From NCBI GenBank assembly GCA_035048815.1, contig JAUCBN010000042.1, forward strand, positions 12,934,501 to 12,998,500: a stretch of 64,000 bases of DNA. Reading direction: 5' to 3'. Positions 11,318-21,704 of this stretch are shown piece by piece; position 1 is the first letter of the stretch, and every line of letters starts with the position of its first letter. The stretch is from Abelmoschus esculentus (taxonomy: Eukaryota; Streptophyta; Magnoliopsida; Malvales; Malvaceae). Below the pieces are notes generated by a model that made no database searches, was not told the origin of the DNA, and saw nothing but the letters and a program-made list of their open reading frames with translations. The translations under genes were made by a program, and so were the position numbers.

Positions 11318-14300
11318 TCATCCCCTCCTAATGGAGGAACCTTGTCCTCAAGGTTCGTTACTGGTTGTGTCTCATCTGGGAACAATGGTAGCGGTGTAAC
11401 TTGATGTGTAGGGTGGCTTCTGCATGGTTTCAGCTGCGAAATGTGAAAAACAGGATGGATGCGGGACGTCTCAGGCAAGTCAAGTTTATATGCAACAGCT
11501 CCAACGCGATGCAAAACCTGATAAGGTCCAAAGAAACGTGGACTTAACTTCTGTTGTTGGCGCAAACGGACGGAGAGTTGCCGATAAGGTTGTAGTCGGA
11601 CGAACACCCAACTGCCTACCTCCAATTCAAGTTCACGACGATGTTTATCAGCTTGGTCTTTCATGCAGAATTGAGCAACCTGCAGATTATGTTTCAATTC
11701 GCGCAACAAGGCATCGCGATCTTGTAGTGCTCGTCGGGCTGGCGTATCAGGAAGTCCTTCCAAATAATCAGCAAGCGTTGGAGGTTCACGGCCATACAAT
11801 GCCAAGAAAGGAGACATTTCTGCCGAGGATTGATAAGCGGTGTTGTACCAATACTCCGCCCAAGGTAAATAGTCTACCCATTTATGTGGATTGTCAGTAG
11901 CTAAGCACCGAAGATACATCTCAAGACATTTGTTGAGAGCCTCGGTTTGGCCATCTGTTTGGGGATGGTACGCCGAACTCATACATAACTCTGTTCCTTG
12001 CAATTGAGCTAACTCGCGCCATAAAGTACTTAGGAAAATGCTGTCACGGTCACTTACCATGGATCGAGGAATCCCATGGAGCTTGATAACCCCCTACAAT
12101 AACGTTTGAGCTACAAATTGGCTGTCATAGTGGCGGGGTAACGGGAAGAAATGACCGTATTTAGTAAGACGATCGACCACTACTAGAATCGCTTCCTTTC
12201 CCTTCGAATTTGGTAGCCCAATAATGAAATCTAATACAATATCTTCAAAAACTTGATTGGGAATGGGCAACGGCTGAAGTAGACCTGCTGGGGCAAGTGT
12301 ATCGCTCTTCATTCGTTGACAAGTCTCACAATTTTGCACAAATTCGTGAACGTCCTTACGTAGGCTTGGCCAATAGAAATTTGTCGCCAATCTTTGAAAA
12401 GTTCGTAAGATTCCTGCATGGCCCCCCGTCTTGGAATCGTGATATTCACGCAGAAGCATAGAACGTAAAGCAATCTCATTAGGTACCACAATACGACCGG
12501 CTTTGAATATCAGTCCATCATGTTCCGTGTACGGCTGGTGTGAAACATCCCCAACTTGCAACTGAGCGCGAAGGTCGACTAAAGTTGGGTCATGTGCTGT
12601 AGCGACTCTAATATCAGAAATTATACCAAAAATTGGGCGACTAAAGGCCATAAGAACAGCAGCGGTCTCACGGGAAAGGGCATCAACAACGTTGTTGAGT
12701 TTACCCGGGCGATATCGGATCTCAAAATCATAGCCAATAAGCTTGGACAACCAATGTTGTTGTTCGGGAGTCTGAATTGTCTGTTGTGTTAGCTCGCGTA
12801 AGGCCTTCTGATCAGTGAGAATAACGAACTTTCGACCCAAAAGATATTGACGCCACTTTCCAACAGCCTGAGTGATCGCATACATCTCGTGATGATATGT
12901 CGATGCAGCCTGCATCCTGGGACTGAGTTTTTAACTATAGTAAGCCACTGGGCGACTGTCTTGGACCAGAACAGCACCAATACCGACTCCGGAGGCATCG
13001 GTTTCGACCACAAAATCCTTATCAAAGGATGGTAATATCAAAACTAGAGCAGAACATAATTGAAGTTTCAAAGTTTCAAAGGCGGACTGAGTTGAAGTTG
13101 TCCAATGAAACAGGCCCCCCTTTTTCAACAAGTCGGACAGAGGTGCAGCAATTATGGCAAAACCGTGTATAAATCGACGGTAGTAACTTGCGAGACCCAA
13201 GAAACTCCTGATGTCCTTCACCGATGATGGAATCAGCCAAGCTTGGATTGCCTACACCTTAGTTGGATCAACCTTCAAGCCTTGCCGAGACACAATGTGT
13301 CCCAAGTATTCGACCGACTCCTGCCCAAATGTACATTTGGATCGTTTGGCGACCAAACCATGTGCCTATAAAGTCTGAAGAACCAATCGAAGATGCTCCA
13401 AATGATCTGACCAACTACTACTAAAGACCAGAATGTCATCCAGAAAAATAAGAACAAATTTAAGCAAAAATGGCTTGAAGATTGTGTTCATGGTGGCTTG
13501 AAAAGTAGATGGGGCGTTGGTTAATCCGAAGGGCATAACCAAGAATTCGTAATGGCCCTTATGTGTTCGAAATATCGTCTTCAAAATATCCTCGGCTCGA
13601 ACTCGAATTTGGTGGTACCCTGCCAACAAATCCAATTTGGAAAAATAGCATGCATGACCCAATTCATCGAAAAGTTCATCAACGGTCGGGATAGGGAACT
13701 TATCTTTCAATGTAATTGCATTAAGAGCGCGATAGTCGACACAAAATCGCCAAGTGCCGTCTTTCTTCTTAACCAAAATCATCGGAGAAGAAAATGGGCT
13801 GGTGCTTTCTCTGATAATTCTGGTTTCCAGCATGTGTTTCACCTGATTCTCAATTTCGGTTTTTTGAAAGTGGGGGTATCGATATGGTCGGACATTGATT
13901 GGTGCCTTTCCTGGTTCAAGGTTAATAGCATAATCCGTAGCACGGGTTGGAGGTAGGTCGTGTGGAGCGAGAAATACCGAAGCAAACTGCTAAAGTAATG
14001 CTTGTAAATCAGAAACAGAAGTCTCGGAAGCAGGAGTCGCGGATGTTGCATCGATTAAGGTTGTAACCTGGAGACAAAACAATTCCGCGATCGCGTCGGT
14101 TGCCGTGAGACGACGAAGGGAATGAAGCTGAATTTGTTGACTTGCCAAATAAGATTCACCCTTCCAAAGATGACGAACTCCATTTGTCTAAAATTCAAAG
14201 GTGAGTGAGCGAAAATCCATAGTAACCGGACCAAGAGTTGCTAACCAGGCGACCCCGAGTACCATTTCAGTCCCTTGCAATGGCAATACATAGAAATCGG

Positions 14301-14560
14301 CTTGTATATTCGTACCCTAAACCTTCACCGACAAGTTGTGGACACACCCCTCGTTTTGTAACTTAGCTCCATTGCCAACTAGAACACTAAAATTAGGTGC
14401 GGGTGCCACATGTAATCCCAAGTATTTAGCCACACGGGATTACACAAAGTTGTGCGTACTACCCCCATCAATAAGGATTTGCACCTGTCGACCCTGAATA
14501 ATCCCAGTTACACGTAGGGTCTTGGGGTTGGAAAAACCTGCCAAAGCATTGAATGAAACC
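11143..14560 (-). pseudogene. Ty3/gypsy pol (protease, RT, RNase H, integrase), eight in-frame stops
   Basis: One continuous frame, shared with the gag zinc knuckle, runs from about 14802 to 11143. Landmarks in order: protease IDGGSTHNF near 14465 (DGG where DSG/DTG is usual); RT with FLDDIL near 13440; RNase H with VETDASG near 13010 and LTDQKAL near 12810; integrase with an HH-CC zinc site near 12430-12320 and a D-D-E core (VLDFIIGLP, VSDRD, DGQTEALN). Stops begin at 14442, 14319, 14190, 13992, 13368, 13254, 12933 and 12096, and every one is TAA or TAG where Gln fits. The last ~58 codons lie in the 3' LTR. It is dead as a protein source but young by its LTRs. Confidence 0.9.
11318..11332 (-). 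other. Polypurine tract (PPT)
   Basis: On the minus strand the purine run GGAGGGGATGA directly precedes the 3' LTR, where plus-strand priming is expected. It lies inside the pol reading frame, where it is read as part of PPLGGDD. Confidence 0.7.
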
Positions 14561-15614
14561 AACGGTTGATCAATAGTCAATTGATCGACTAAATTAGACT
14601 TCGGATTGGTAGCCTCGGATTGTCCCTCCCCGTCCTCATCCAACATAAAAAGTTGGGGATCCTTACATTTGTGCCCCGGCACATATTTGGCGTCGCAATA
14701 ATAACATAAGCCTTTCTTACGGCGGAGTTGGGCTTCGACAGCCGATATCCGGCGTGGAAATTTATTATCCACTGAATCCACAGGTGGAGGACGTCCAGGC
14801 AAAACCTTGGCAGCCTGTGGGAAGCTTGAAGGTGTTGGGTAAGAGTGGTGGGAGTTTGGAACCAGGAGAACGTCCGAGGGTAGCCAACTTTGTTTCGTGG
14901 AACCGAGCCAAAGAAACCACGTCGTGCATGGTTGTAGCCCGATGCCCTAAAACTTCAGTTTTAATATCTAAACGGAGACCCGATACAAAACATTGTGCCA
15001 TAAATGATTCCGGAAGATTGGTTGTCCGTAGGGCCAAATTCTCAAATCGGGACTGATAATCCGCGACCGTAGATGTTTGCAAGAGCTTGGTCAATTGACC
15101 TTCGGGAGATTCAAGCTCGGTGGTTGCAAACCGTCGTTTAATGGCTTCCACTAAATGATTCCAGCCTGCTAGTTGACGATGTCGCTGCATCCAGCGAAAC
15201 CATTTCCTGGCTGTGCCCTCCATGCGAAACGAGGCCATCGTAACACGATGATGGTCCTCGGTGCCATAGAAATCAAAAAAAATCTTGAGCCACCGCCACC
15301 CATTCCTCAGGATCCTTGCCGGTAAACAATGGCAGTTCGACAGACACAGGTTTAGGTGAAAATGGAAAATCATTGTCGCCAGGCCCCTTAAGCTTCGCCT
15401 TACCCCGAGCGACTCGGGCGTCACTAGATTCTTCATGCTCTATTGTCGAGATGTGAGATGGACCCAATTTAGCTGAAATAACAGCAAGTTGGCGCAGCAC
15501 ATCCTGGAGAGTCTTGGTATTATCGTCGGTTGTCGATTGAAGGGAGATAAGGGTCTGATCGTGGCGTGCTGAAGCCTTCTGAAGAGACTTGATAGCGTCT
15601 GTGTTATTGACCAT
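14561..15614 (-). pseudogene. Ty3/gypsy gag with two frameshifts
   Basis: Starts at ATG 15614 (MVNNTDAIKSLQK), 32 bp inside the 5' LTR, and begins with a polar coiled-coil-like segment. The capsid segment (ELPLFTGKDPEEW, then the region around FYGTEDHHRV) is split by a frameshift in a run of eight T near 15276-15283. A second frameshift lies shortly before 14802. The nucleocapsid knuckle CYYCDAKYVPGHKC (about 14690-14730) fits CX2CX7HXC. Confidence 0.85.
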
Positions 15615-15633
15615 CGTGGATCAAAAACTCAAT

Positions 15634-15645
15634 GAAGGCACCAAA
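15634..15645 (-). other. Candidate primer binding site of the Ty3/gypsy element
   Basis: Immediately inside the 5' LTR the minus strand reads TTTGGTGCCTTC. A PBS normally begins TGG, the complement of a tRNA 3' CCA end, so TGGTGCC starting 2 nt inside the LTR is the natural candidate. It is not the common initiator-Met site (TGGTATCAGA), and I cannot name the tRNA. Confidence 0.55.
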
Positions 15646-15944
15646 TGTTACGAACTAGTGAAGAATGAGAGAGGGAGAGTAGAAAAGAAAATTTCAGAGA
15701 AGAAGATGCATATATTTTCATTCATGCCTTTCAGGTTTACATCCGTTCTTCTTTTATACACGTTATGATTCAACAAACGAAATTTGTTAGATGAGTTGGC
15801 GCCCTTCTCTTCCGGGTTCCTCGTCGCATTCCTTGCTCCTGTGTGGGTCCCAAGTTTGTTGTGGTGTCACCTATTCTTCCTTCCTCCTTACCTGTCGTGT
15901 CCTCATCCTCTCTATGCTCATCCTCCATTATTGGTTCTTTAACA
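15646..15944 (-). repeat. 5' LTR of the Ty3/gypsy element
   Basis: Partner of 11019-11317, 299 bp, with 6 mismatches. Because pol ends inside the LTR, this copy also carries an untranslated version of the pol C-terminal codons (about 15785-15944, minus), which should not be annotated as a gene. Confidence 0.93.
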
Positions 15945-16174
15945 GAAGTCTTTTCATAAATTAGTATTAATAAGTAATTAAATATCAAATTATTGATTTA
16001 ATTTTGCTGCCCTTTGAACAAGGGCACTTGTCCTCCGTCTGTCCATTTCGGACCATAAGTCAAATAAAATTAGATATCATAGTTATTAATGAGAATGATT
16101 TTTTATTTTTTTTAATCTTAAAAATTAGATATCATATTCAGAATAAGATATCATATTTATTAATCTTTGATTAA

Positions 16175-17271
16175 AAGGGATGTTCAAGATTATCTGGTTT
16201 GACTATTTGATAATCCGGTATAAAATAAATAAATATTTTAAGATTTTCATTTTTATCGGGATGGATACTTGACCTGACAAATTTTTTTTTGATATATGAG
16301 TCGGGTTTGGGTCAAAAAAATTCACATGTAATATACGTATATTAAACTCAATTCAAACTTAAAAATCGATCAATTAGTTACTAAAAATTATAAATTATTC
16401 AAGTCTCATTTTATAACTCACACTTTATTTTATTATTTTGAGTTAAATTTATAAAATTATAATTCAAATCAAATTTAAAAAATATATATTTTATAACTCA
16501 AACTATATTTAATTACTTTTAGCTTTTTAATTCTTCAGAGTCAAATTATTCATTAGTTCTAATTTATCATAAAAAATATATTTTAAAAAATATTATATAA
16601 AATATTTTATCTACTTAAAAATATTTTTAATAACATCCATAAATATTTAAATTTGAAGTCAAATAACCTAAAAATAATTTGTTAATTGCACTTTTAAAAA
16701 ATAATATCAAACAAATTCTTAGACGATTTTATATATTCATGCGATCCTATCATATTTTTTTAATACTTATATTCAATTAATTTATCCACCTGAAGCTTTT
16801 TCCAATTCTTAGACGATTCGAAAATTAGGATATCGGATTTTTTAGACCGGATACGGATCACAGTATTTAAAGTTTTGGATTATCCAAAAATTTAAAAATT
16901 CAAAATCCAAATATTATTAATACTAATCTTGTTATATTCAAAAATTTAGTGCTTGTTATATTAAAAAAATTAAAAAATTAAAATTTTTATAAATTTGAAT
17001 CTTGTTGTATTTAATAATTTGTTATTTATTATATTCGAAATTCCAAAATTTTCATAAATACAATCTTCAAATTCAAAAAATTAGTTTAATAAATTATATT
17101 TTGGGATAATCGAATATCTGATTATCTGATCCGAATAACCGATATCCAAATATGTTGATATCCACTTTTTTCCAGATCGAATACGGGTCATTATATCATT
17201 AATTCAAAAGCTCGAATATCCAAAAAAATTAAATCTAATTTAATTCGATATCCGAACAATGAACATCCCTA
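16175..17271. mobile_element. hAT-like non-autonomous element, 1097 bp
   Basis: The inverted ends AGGGATGTTCA and ...TGAACATCCCT are flanked by TTGATTAA (16167-16174) and TTAATTAA (17272-17279), a 7 of 8 match. The interior contains inverted tracts around GATAATCCGGTA/GATATCCGA motifs and no ORF. Its right-end motif recurs alone near 2200. Confidence 0.65.
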
Positions 17272-17377
17272 TTAATTAAGTCTTGTATAAATTGACTGGG
17301 AAGATAGTGAAAATGTATTATGTTTGTTGTGCATGTAGCCATGAGTCAGCTTCTTATCCAAACTTTTCCTTGTTGAG

Positions 17378-17641
17378 GAGAAATTATATTATAGGATATT
17401 CTCACCACATCATTCATAGGACAAATTAAAAAAAATATCTATTTAATTATTTTTTTCATCTTATCATTTTTATCAAGTGAATATTCACTTGGTAAAAGTT
17501 ATTTTAAGCTTAATTTATAATAAATGTCAGTGAAGATTCACTTATTAAAAATGACGAAGTAAAAAAAATAATTAAATAAATATTTTTTATTGGTTGGTTT
17601 CATGGATGGCGTGATAGAAATATCCCATAATATAATTTCTC
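17378..17641. mobile_element. Mutator-like MITE, 264 bp, perfect 9-bp TSD
   Basis: The ends GAGAAATTATATTATAGGAT and ...ATCCCATAATATAATTTCTC (17622-17641) are inverted. The 9-bp flanks CTTGTTGAG (17369-17377 and 17642-17650) are identical. The arms pair over much of the element around the central AAGTGAATATTCACTTGG palindrome. A related element lies at 19120-19372, and a lone left end (AGAGAAATTATATTATAGG) sits near 32018. Confidence 0.85.
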
Positions 17642-17650
17642 CTTGTTGAG

Positions 17651-18196
17651 GACAACGGGATCTTTGAATTCGGTACATGTAAGGGTCAAAGTTATGATAA
17701 ATTAATACCTCTGATAAATTAATAAGATAATATTTTTTTTAGAAAAATTATATAAATTTGTGGTTATTTTAATATTATAAACTAATATTTTATAAGATTA
17801 TAAATATATAACAAGAATAATTTAATAAAATTATATTCTTATTCTTTATTTTTAAAATTTAAATCTATATGTATTTTATTTTTAATTTTCTTTACATTTC
17901 CATAATACAATAAAAAGTTATAAAGGAGTAACCGATTGCAATGAGTGTTTTCTTCTACGTAATTGATTGTAAAGACATTGTATCATCTTTAATTTTATCA
18001 CCAATAATATTTTCAATAATACTAACTATGATTTCTTCGAAACTTTAGATCTCTAAACATATGTCATTTTCATCCGTATAATCCAATAAAAAATCAATAT
18101 TCATTCTATTATAGTACGTACCTACAGTTAATAGTATTTTCAATCATTCTAACTATAATTTCTTCGAGACTTTAGATCTCTAAACATATATCTTTT
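17651..18196. other. AT-rich intergenic stretch with a short direct repeat
   Basis: No gene is seen. The phrase around ACTTTAGATCTCTAAACATAT occurs at about 18042-18062 and again at about 18170-18190, a local direct repeat some 128 bp apart. Confidence 0.55.
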
Positions 18197-18888
18197 TTGG
18201 GTTGTAAATGAACCAAACATTCAATGAACCGTTCGGCGGAAAGTTTGTTTATGTTCGTTTATTTATTAAATAAACGAACATTAACAAGATTTTTTGTTCA
18301 TTTAATTGAACGAACAAAGGGTTTGTTCGTGTTTATTCACAAACAAGATTTATGTTCGTGTTTATTCACATGCATCTAAGGGTGAGCATTAGATCAAGCA
18401 AGTCAAGTCAAAAAAAAAAATAAGTTACTCGAGTTGAGAAGTCTTATTTTATGACTCATTAAAAAACTTCCTTATTATAGGCTAAGGGTGTTCATTGTTC
18501 TGTTAAACCGAGTTAAAGGATCGAACTAAAACAAAATTGGTTAATCAATTAAATTTTAGATTTCATCTAATAATTAAGAGTTTTTTTTAATTTTAATTAT
18601 CGATTAATTCGGTTTAAAATCAGTTAATTAGTTGAATTAATCGAATTAATCCAAAATATTAAATGTTTAGCATATTATATATGTTATTTATGTCTGTTTA
18701 TTTATATTCGTTTACGTTCATTTATGTTCGTTCGTTTATCATTTAAACGAACGAACATAAACAAGCTACAATCCTTAACGAACGAACACGAACAAAAAAA
18801 TTGTATTCGTTCATTTAATAGGTTAAAATTTAACGAACAAACAAGAACACATCCTCATTCGTGTTCGTTTGGTTTGTTTACTGCCCTA
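18197..18888. mobile_element. Possible hAT-like element with nested fragments
   Basis: The left end (GGGTTGTAAATGAACCAAAC near 18199) and right end (reverse complement AGGGCAGTAAACAAACCAAA) are imperfect inverted repeats. Both are followed by many AACGAAC/GTTCGTT units. Two further TAAGGGTG-type starts, near 18377 and 18484, suggest other elements inserted inside. No clean target-site duplication was found, so the boundaries are approximate. Confidence 0.45.
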
Positions 18889-19119
18889 ATTTTTTCTTAC
18901 ACTTTAATAATGATAACTAATAGTTTTTTTTTTTCTAACTGTTAACATATAAATGAATGAATCTTGAATATAAATTATCATAGAATAAATATATAATTTA
19001 TAAAAAAATCAACGTACCAAATATATATAATAATCTATCCAAATATCCTTTTTAATAGTAATCAAAGGGATCATTGTTGTAGACATTCATTTTACTATTG
19101 TTTTTCGTATCGTTGAAGG

Positions 19120-19372
19120 GAGAGATTATATCATATGTCCGGTTAATCACATTAGCCGTGGTTCCTAACCAATAAAAATTACTCATTTCGTCACTAATTA
19201 GCTATGTAATTAATATAATTTTCAGAAATTATATTTTTAAAATGATATAAAAATTATGAGTGAAGATTCATTGGTTAAAAAAAGTAAGTTAAAGATTAAT
19301 AGTGAAGTGGATAGTTATTATTGGATAAAACTACAACTGATGTGGTAGGCCAGACTCATGATATAGTTTCTC
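19120..19372. mobile_element. Mutator-like MITE, 253 bp
   Basis: The inverted ends GAGAGATTATATCATATGTC and, in reverse complement, GAGAAACTATATCATGAGTC resemble the element at 17378. Flanks CGTTGAAGG (19111-19119) and CATTCAAGG (19373-19381) agree at 7 of 9 positions. It has no coding content. Confidence 0.65.
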
Positions 19373-19381
19373 CATTCAAGG

Positions 19382-20355
19382 GGAGAATTGATATAGTTAG
19401 ATGGAAGTGGGGACCTGACATCAAGTTCACAATTATCAGTTTTATCGAGTAAAAAGAATATATAAAAAAATATTAAAAATCTAACCAAATTAACCTCAAT
19501 TAATTATATAGTCACACATATAAATATAATTGTAATTAGATCGAGATAGACTCAAAATTTATATATAAAAAAATATAAATTATTAATAAAATATATTAAA
19601 AATATAAAATTACAAGAATTTAGAGATATAAAATTAAATTAACAATAAAAGTACAAAATATATATAATATAAAAAATTAAAAAATTTAAGGGTACAATTC
19701 GTCCTATTTATAGATATTTTATTATATTTTAATATAGATTGTATAAAAAAATATTACGCAATTATTCTTTAAAATTTAATTCTAAAGTTCTAAATATAAA
19801 ATCTTTAACTATGATATTAAATTTAAAACTTTAAACTTTAATTCTATCAGTCCCATCTAAATTTTTTATATAATTATTTTTAAGGTCTTTTATTTAGATA
19901 ATAATAAAATAAGACTGTTCTCTCTATTAAATTTTAAATTTAAAGATTTTATATTTGTTTCTCCCTCTCAATATTAAATCCTAACTTAATCCCTAAATCC
20001 TACCGCAAAAATTTTAAAATTACGATCTAAATCATTAAACTCAAAATCACAAATTATACACAATAATTATTGTTTTAACTATTAATAAAAAAATCTATTT
20101 CCACAACTTTATAAATTAAATTATACACAAAATACATTAAAAAATTCTAGAAAAATTAAATTGTATAATTATTTTAGATTTTTAAGAGGGAATGATCTTC
20201 TTTAACCTCTCTTGATTTATCTCTATTTATTTATATATTCTTAAATATTTGATATGTATATATACCTTATATATAAAATGATTAAACTCAAATCTCTTAA
20301 GATAAATATCATACACTTTTTTATTAGAAACAATAAAATAACTTTGAGGATTAAT
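19382..20355. other. AT-rich intergenic stretch
   Basis: Nothing gene-like is present. Positions about 19770-20040 hold scattered, degenerate CCCTAAA/TTTAGG-like words but no clear repeat unit. Confidence 0.5.
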
Positions 20356-20521
20356 GCACGAATCATCTAACCTCAGTTGTTAAAAGAACGATTATTGTTT
20401 CTAGAGATCACATGTTCGAGCACCAATAATACCAAGACAATGATTGACGATCAATGTCCAATGGTTGAGAGTGTACTCTATAATATATATTACTGTAATC
20501 ACTATAGTTGAATCAAAAAAT
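20356..20521 (+). mobile_element. tRNA-derived SINE, 166 bp, with target-site duplication
   Basis: Begins GCACGAATCATCTAACCTCA, carries a box-B-like GTTCGAGCACC at about 20413 and ends in an A-rich tail. Flanks CTTTGAGGATTAAT (20342-20355) and CTTTAAGGATTAAT (20522-20535) match at 13 of 14 positions, the signature of retroposition. Further copies lie at 35886 and 52587. Confidence 0.75.
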
Positions 20522-20535
20522 CTTTAAGGATTAAT

Positions 20536-21140
20536 TATCGTAATAGTTAAATTTTTTTCTCTCCTATTAAAGTTTAACAATAATAAACGTTTCAGTGACA
20601 AAAAATTTACACACAAAACAAAACGATTGTTCCGATAATTAACACTAATTTCAAATATGGTTATAAAGTAACTAGTGAAAAACTGGGGAAAGAATAATTG
20701 AAACGTGGTTTTATGTGAAAGGGATTTATTTAATAAATGTAAACTAAATTAAAAAAAACTTCAATAAAAAATAATATTTTTATATTTAATAAAAAAAAAC
20801 TATCATCAAAATGTTGTATATTTTATTTTCAATTAATTTCTTTGTTGAACCTCAAAATCGTAATAGCTACCGCAGAGAGAAGAGTCGGTGGTCACTTGAA
20901 AAAGGAGTATTTGTGAACATCCCTTCTAATCCACGCGCCATCCTTGTCTTTGTACTGGAAAGTGCTGTACACGCTCAGCAACAGTATTCAGAAACCATGT
21001 TCATTCCTTCTTTAATCTCCAAATCAAATAATTAAACTATGTAATGTTTTGTAGAAAAAATGGAACTTCATTTCGGTTTACTTTTTCCCTTCAAAGAATT
21101 TTAACAGCTTCAGGAACCAAAACCCAAGGAAATAAAAGGG
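20536..21140. other. Upstream region of MAP65, no gene assigned
   Basis: AT-rich sequence with one open stretch (ATG 20811 to 21035, 74 codons) that resembles no family I know. It lies where the MAP65 promoter should be. Confidence 0.4.
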
Positions 21141-21704
21141 AAAAGAAACGATCTTTTATCATTCTTCTTCTTCTTTGATCATCTATTCTAAGGTTTAAAT
21201 TACTACATTGGAATTTTAGACAAACCCTAGAAATTCTGAGCAAAACCCATTTTTTATCTCATGTTTTTAGTAGTAACATTTAAAGCTTAAACCCTTTTCT
21301 TTATTGGCAATCATTGCTGTTTCTGTTTTCTCTTTTCTTTGAGGAGGAAAAAAGAGAAAAGCTTTACCATAATTTTCTTCTGTTTACAGAACCCTTTATG
21401 CTGTGTGTTGTTACTATTTTCTGCATTTTCTCAACAAGTCTGGTGAAATATAATTTTGAAACAGAGCTTGTTGGATGTTTGATTTGAAGCTTTTCAGATC
21501 CAAAGGAAGGCTGGGGTTGTACTTGTTTGTTTCAAAGAGATGTCACTTTTGAGTTTTCATAGCTACTCATTTCCCTCTCACCTTCCTTATTGAGTTTCCT
21601 CGCTTCAATTTTGCTTCTGAGAACCAACTCAAGATTGTTCCTTTTCTCCCCGTCTTGTGTTTCACTTTAATTTTTTTTATAATTGGAGTGAGAGATCTGT
21701 GGAA
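21141..21704 (+). promoter_or_regulatory. Probable promoter and 5'UTR of MAP65
   Basis: Pyrimidine-rich, low-ATG sequence directly before the start codon, richer in TTC/CTT than the surrounding intergenic DNA. It looks like transcribed leader, possibly with a leader intron. No TATA box stands out. Confidence 0.4.

Larger units (their letters stand above)
11019..15944 (-). mobile_element. Complete Ty3/gypsy LTR retrotransposon, 4.9 kb
   Basis: Two direct 299-bp LTRs bracket gag and pol on the minus strand. Reading the minus strand the order is 5' LTR, PBS, gag, protease, RT, RNase H, integrase, PPT, 3' LTR. GAAG precedes the left LTR (11015-11018) and follows the right LTR (15945-15948), a short target-site duplication that may be 5 bp if the shared T is counted. 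Gag has two frameshifts and pol eight in-frame stops, so it cannot encode its own proteins. RT before integrase and the CX2CX7HXC knuckle place it in Ty3/gypsy. I see no clear chromodomain, so the lineage is left open. Confidence 0.93.

Noticed and set aside
11424..11900. Plus-strand 158-codon open frame inside the Ty3 element
   Set aside because: Antisense shadow of the integrase frame; no family resemblance.
15770..15988. 72-codon minus-strand frame at the 5' LTR
   Set aside because: It is the LTR copy of the pol C-terminal codons plus upstream flank, with no start or domain of its own.
20811..21035. 74-codon frame before MAP65
   Set aside because: No recognised family. It lies in the expected promoter region.
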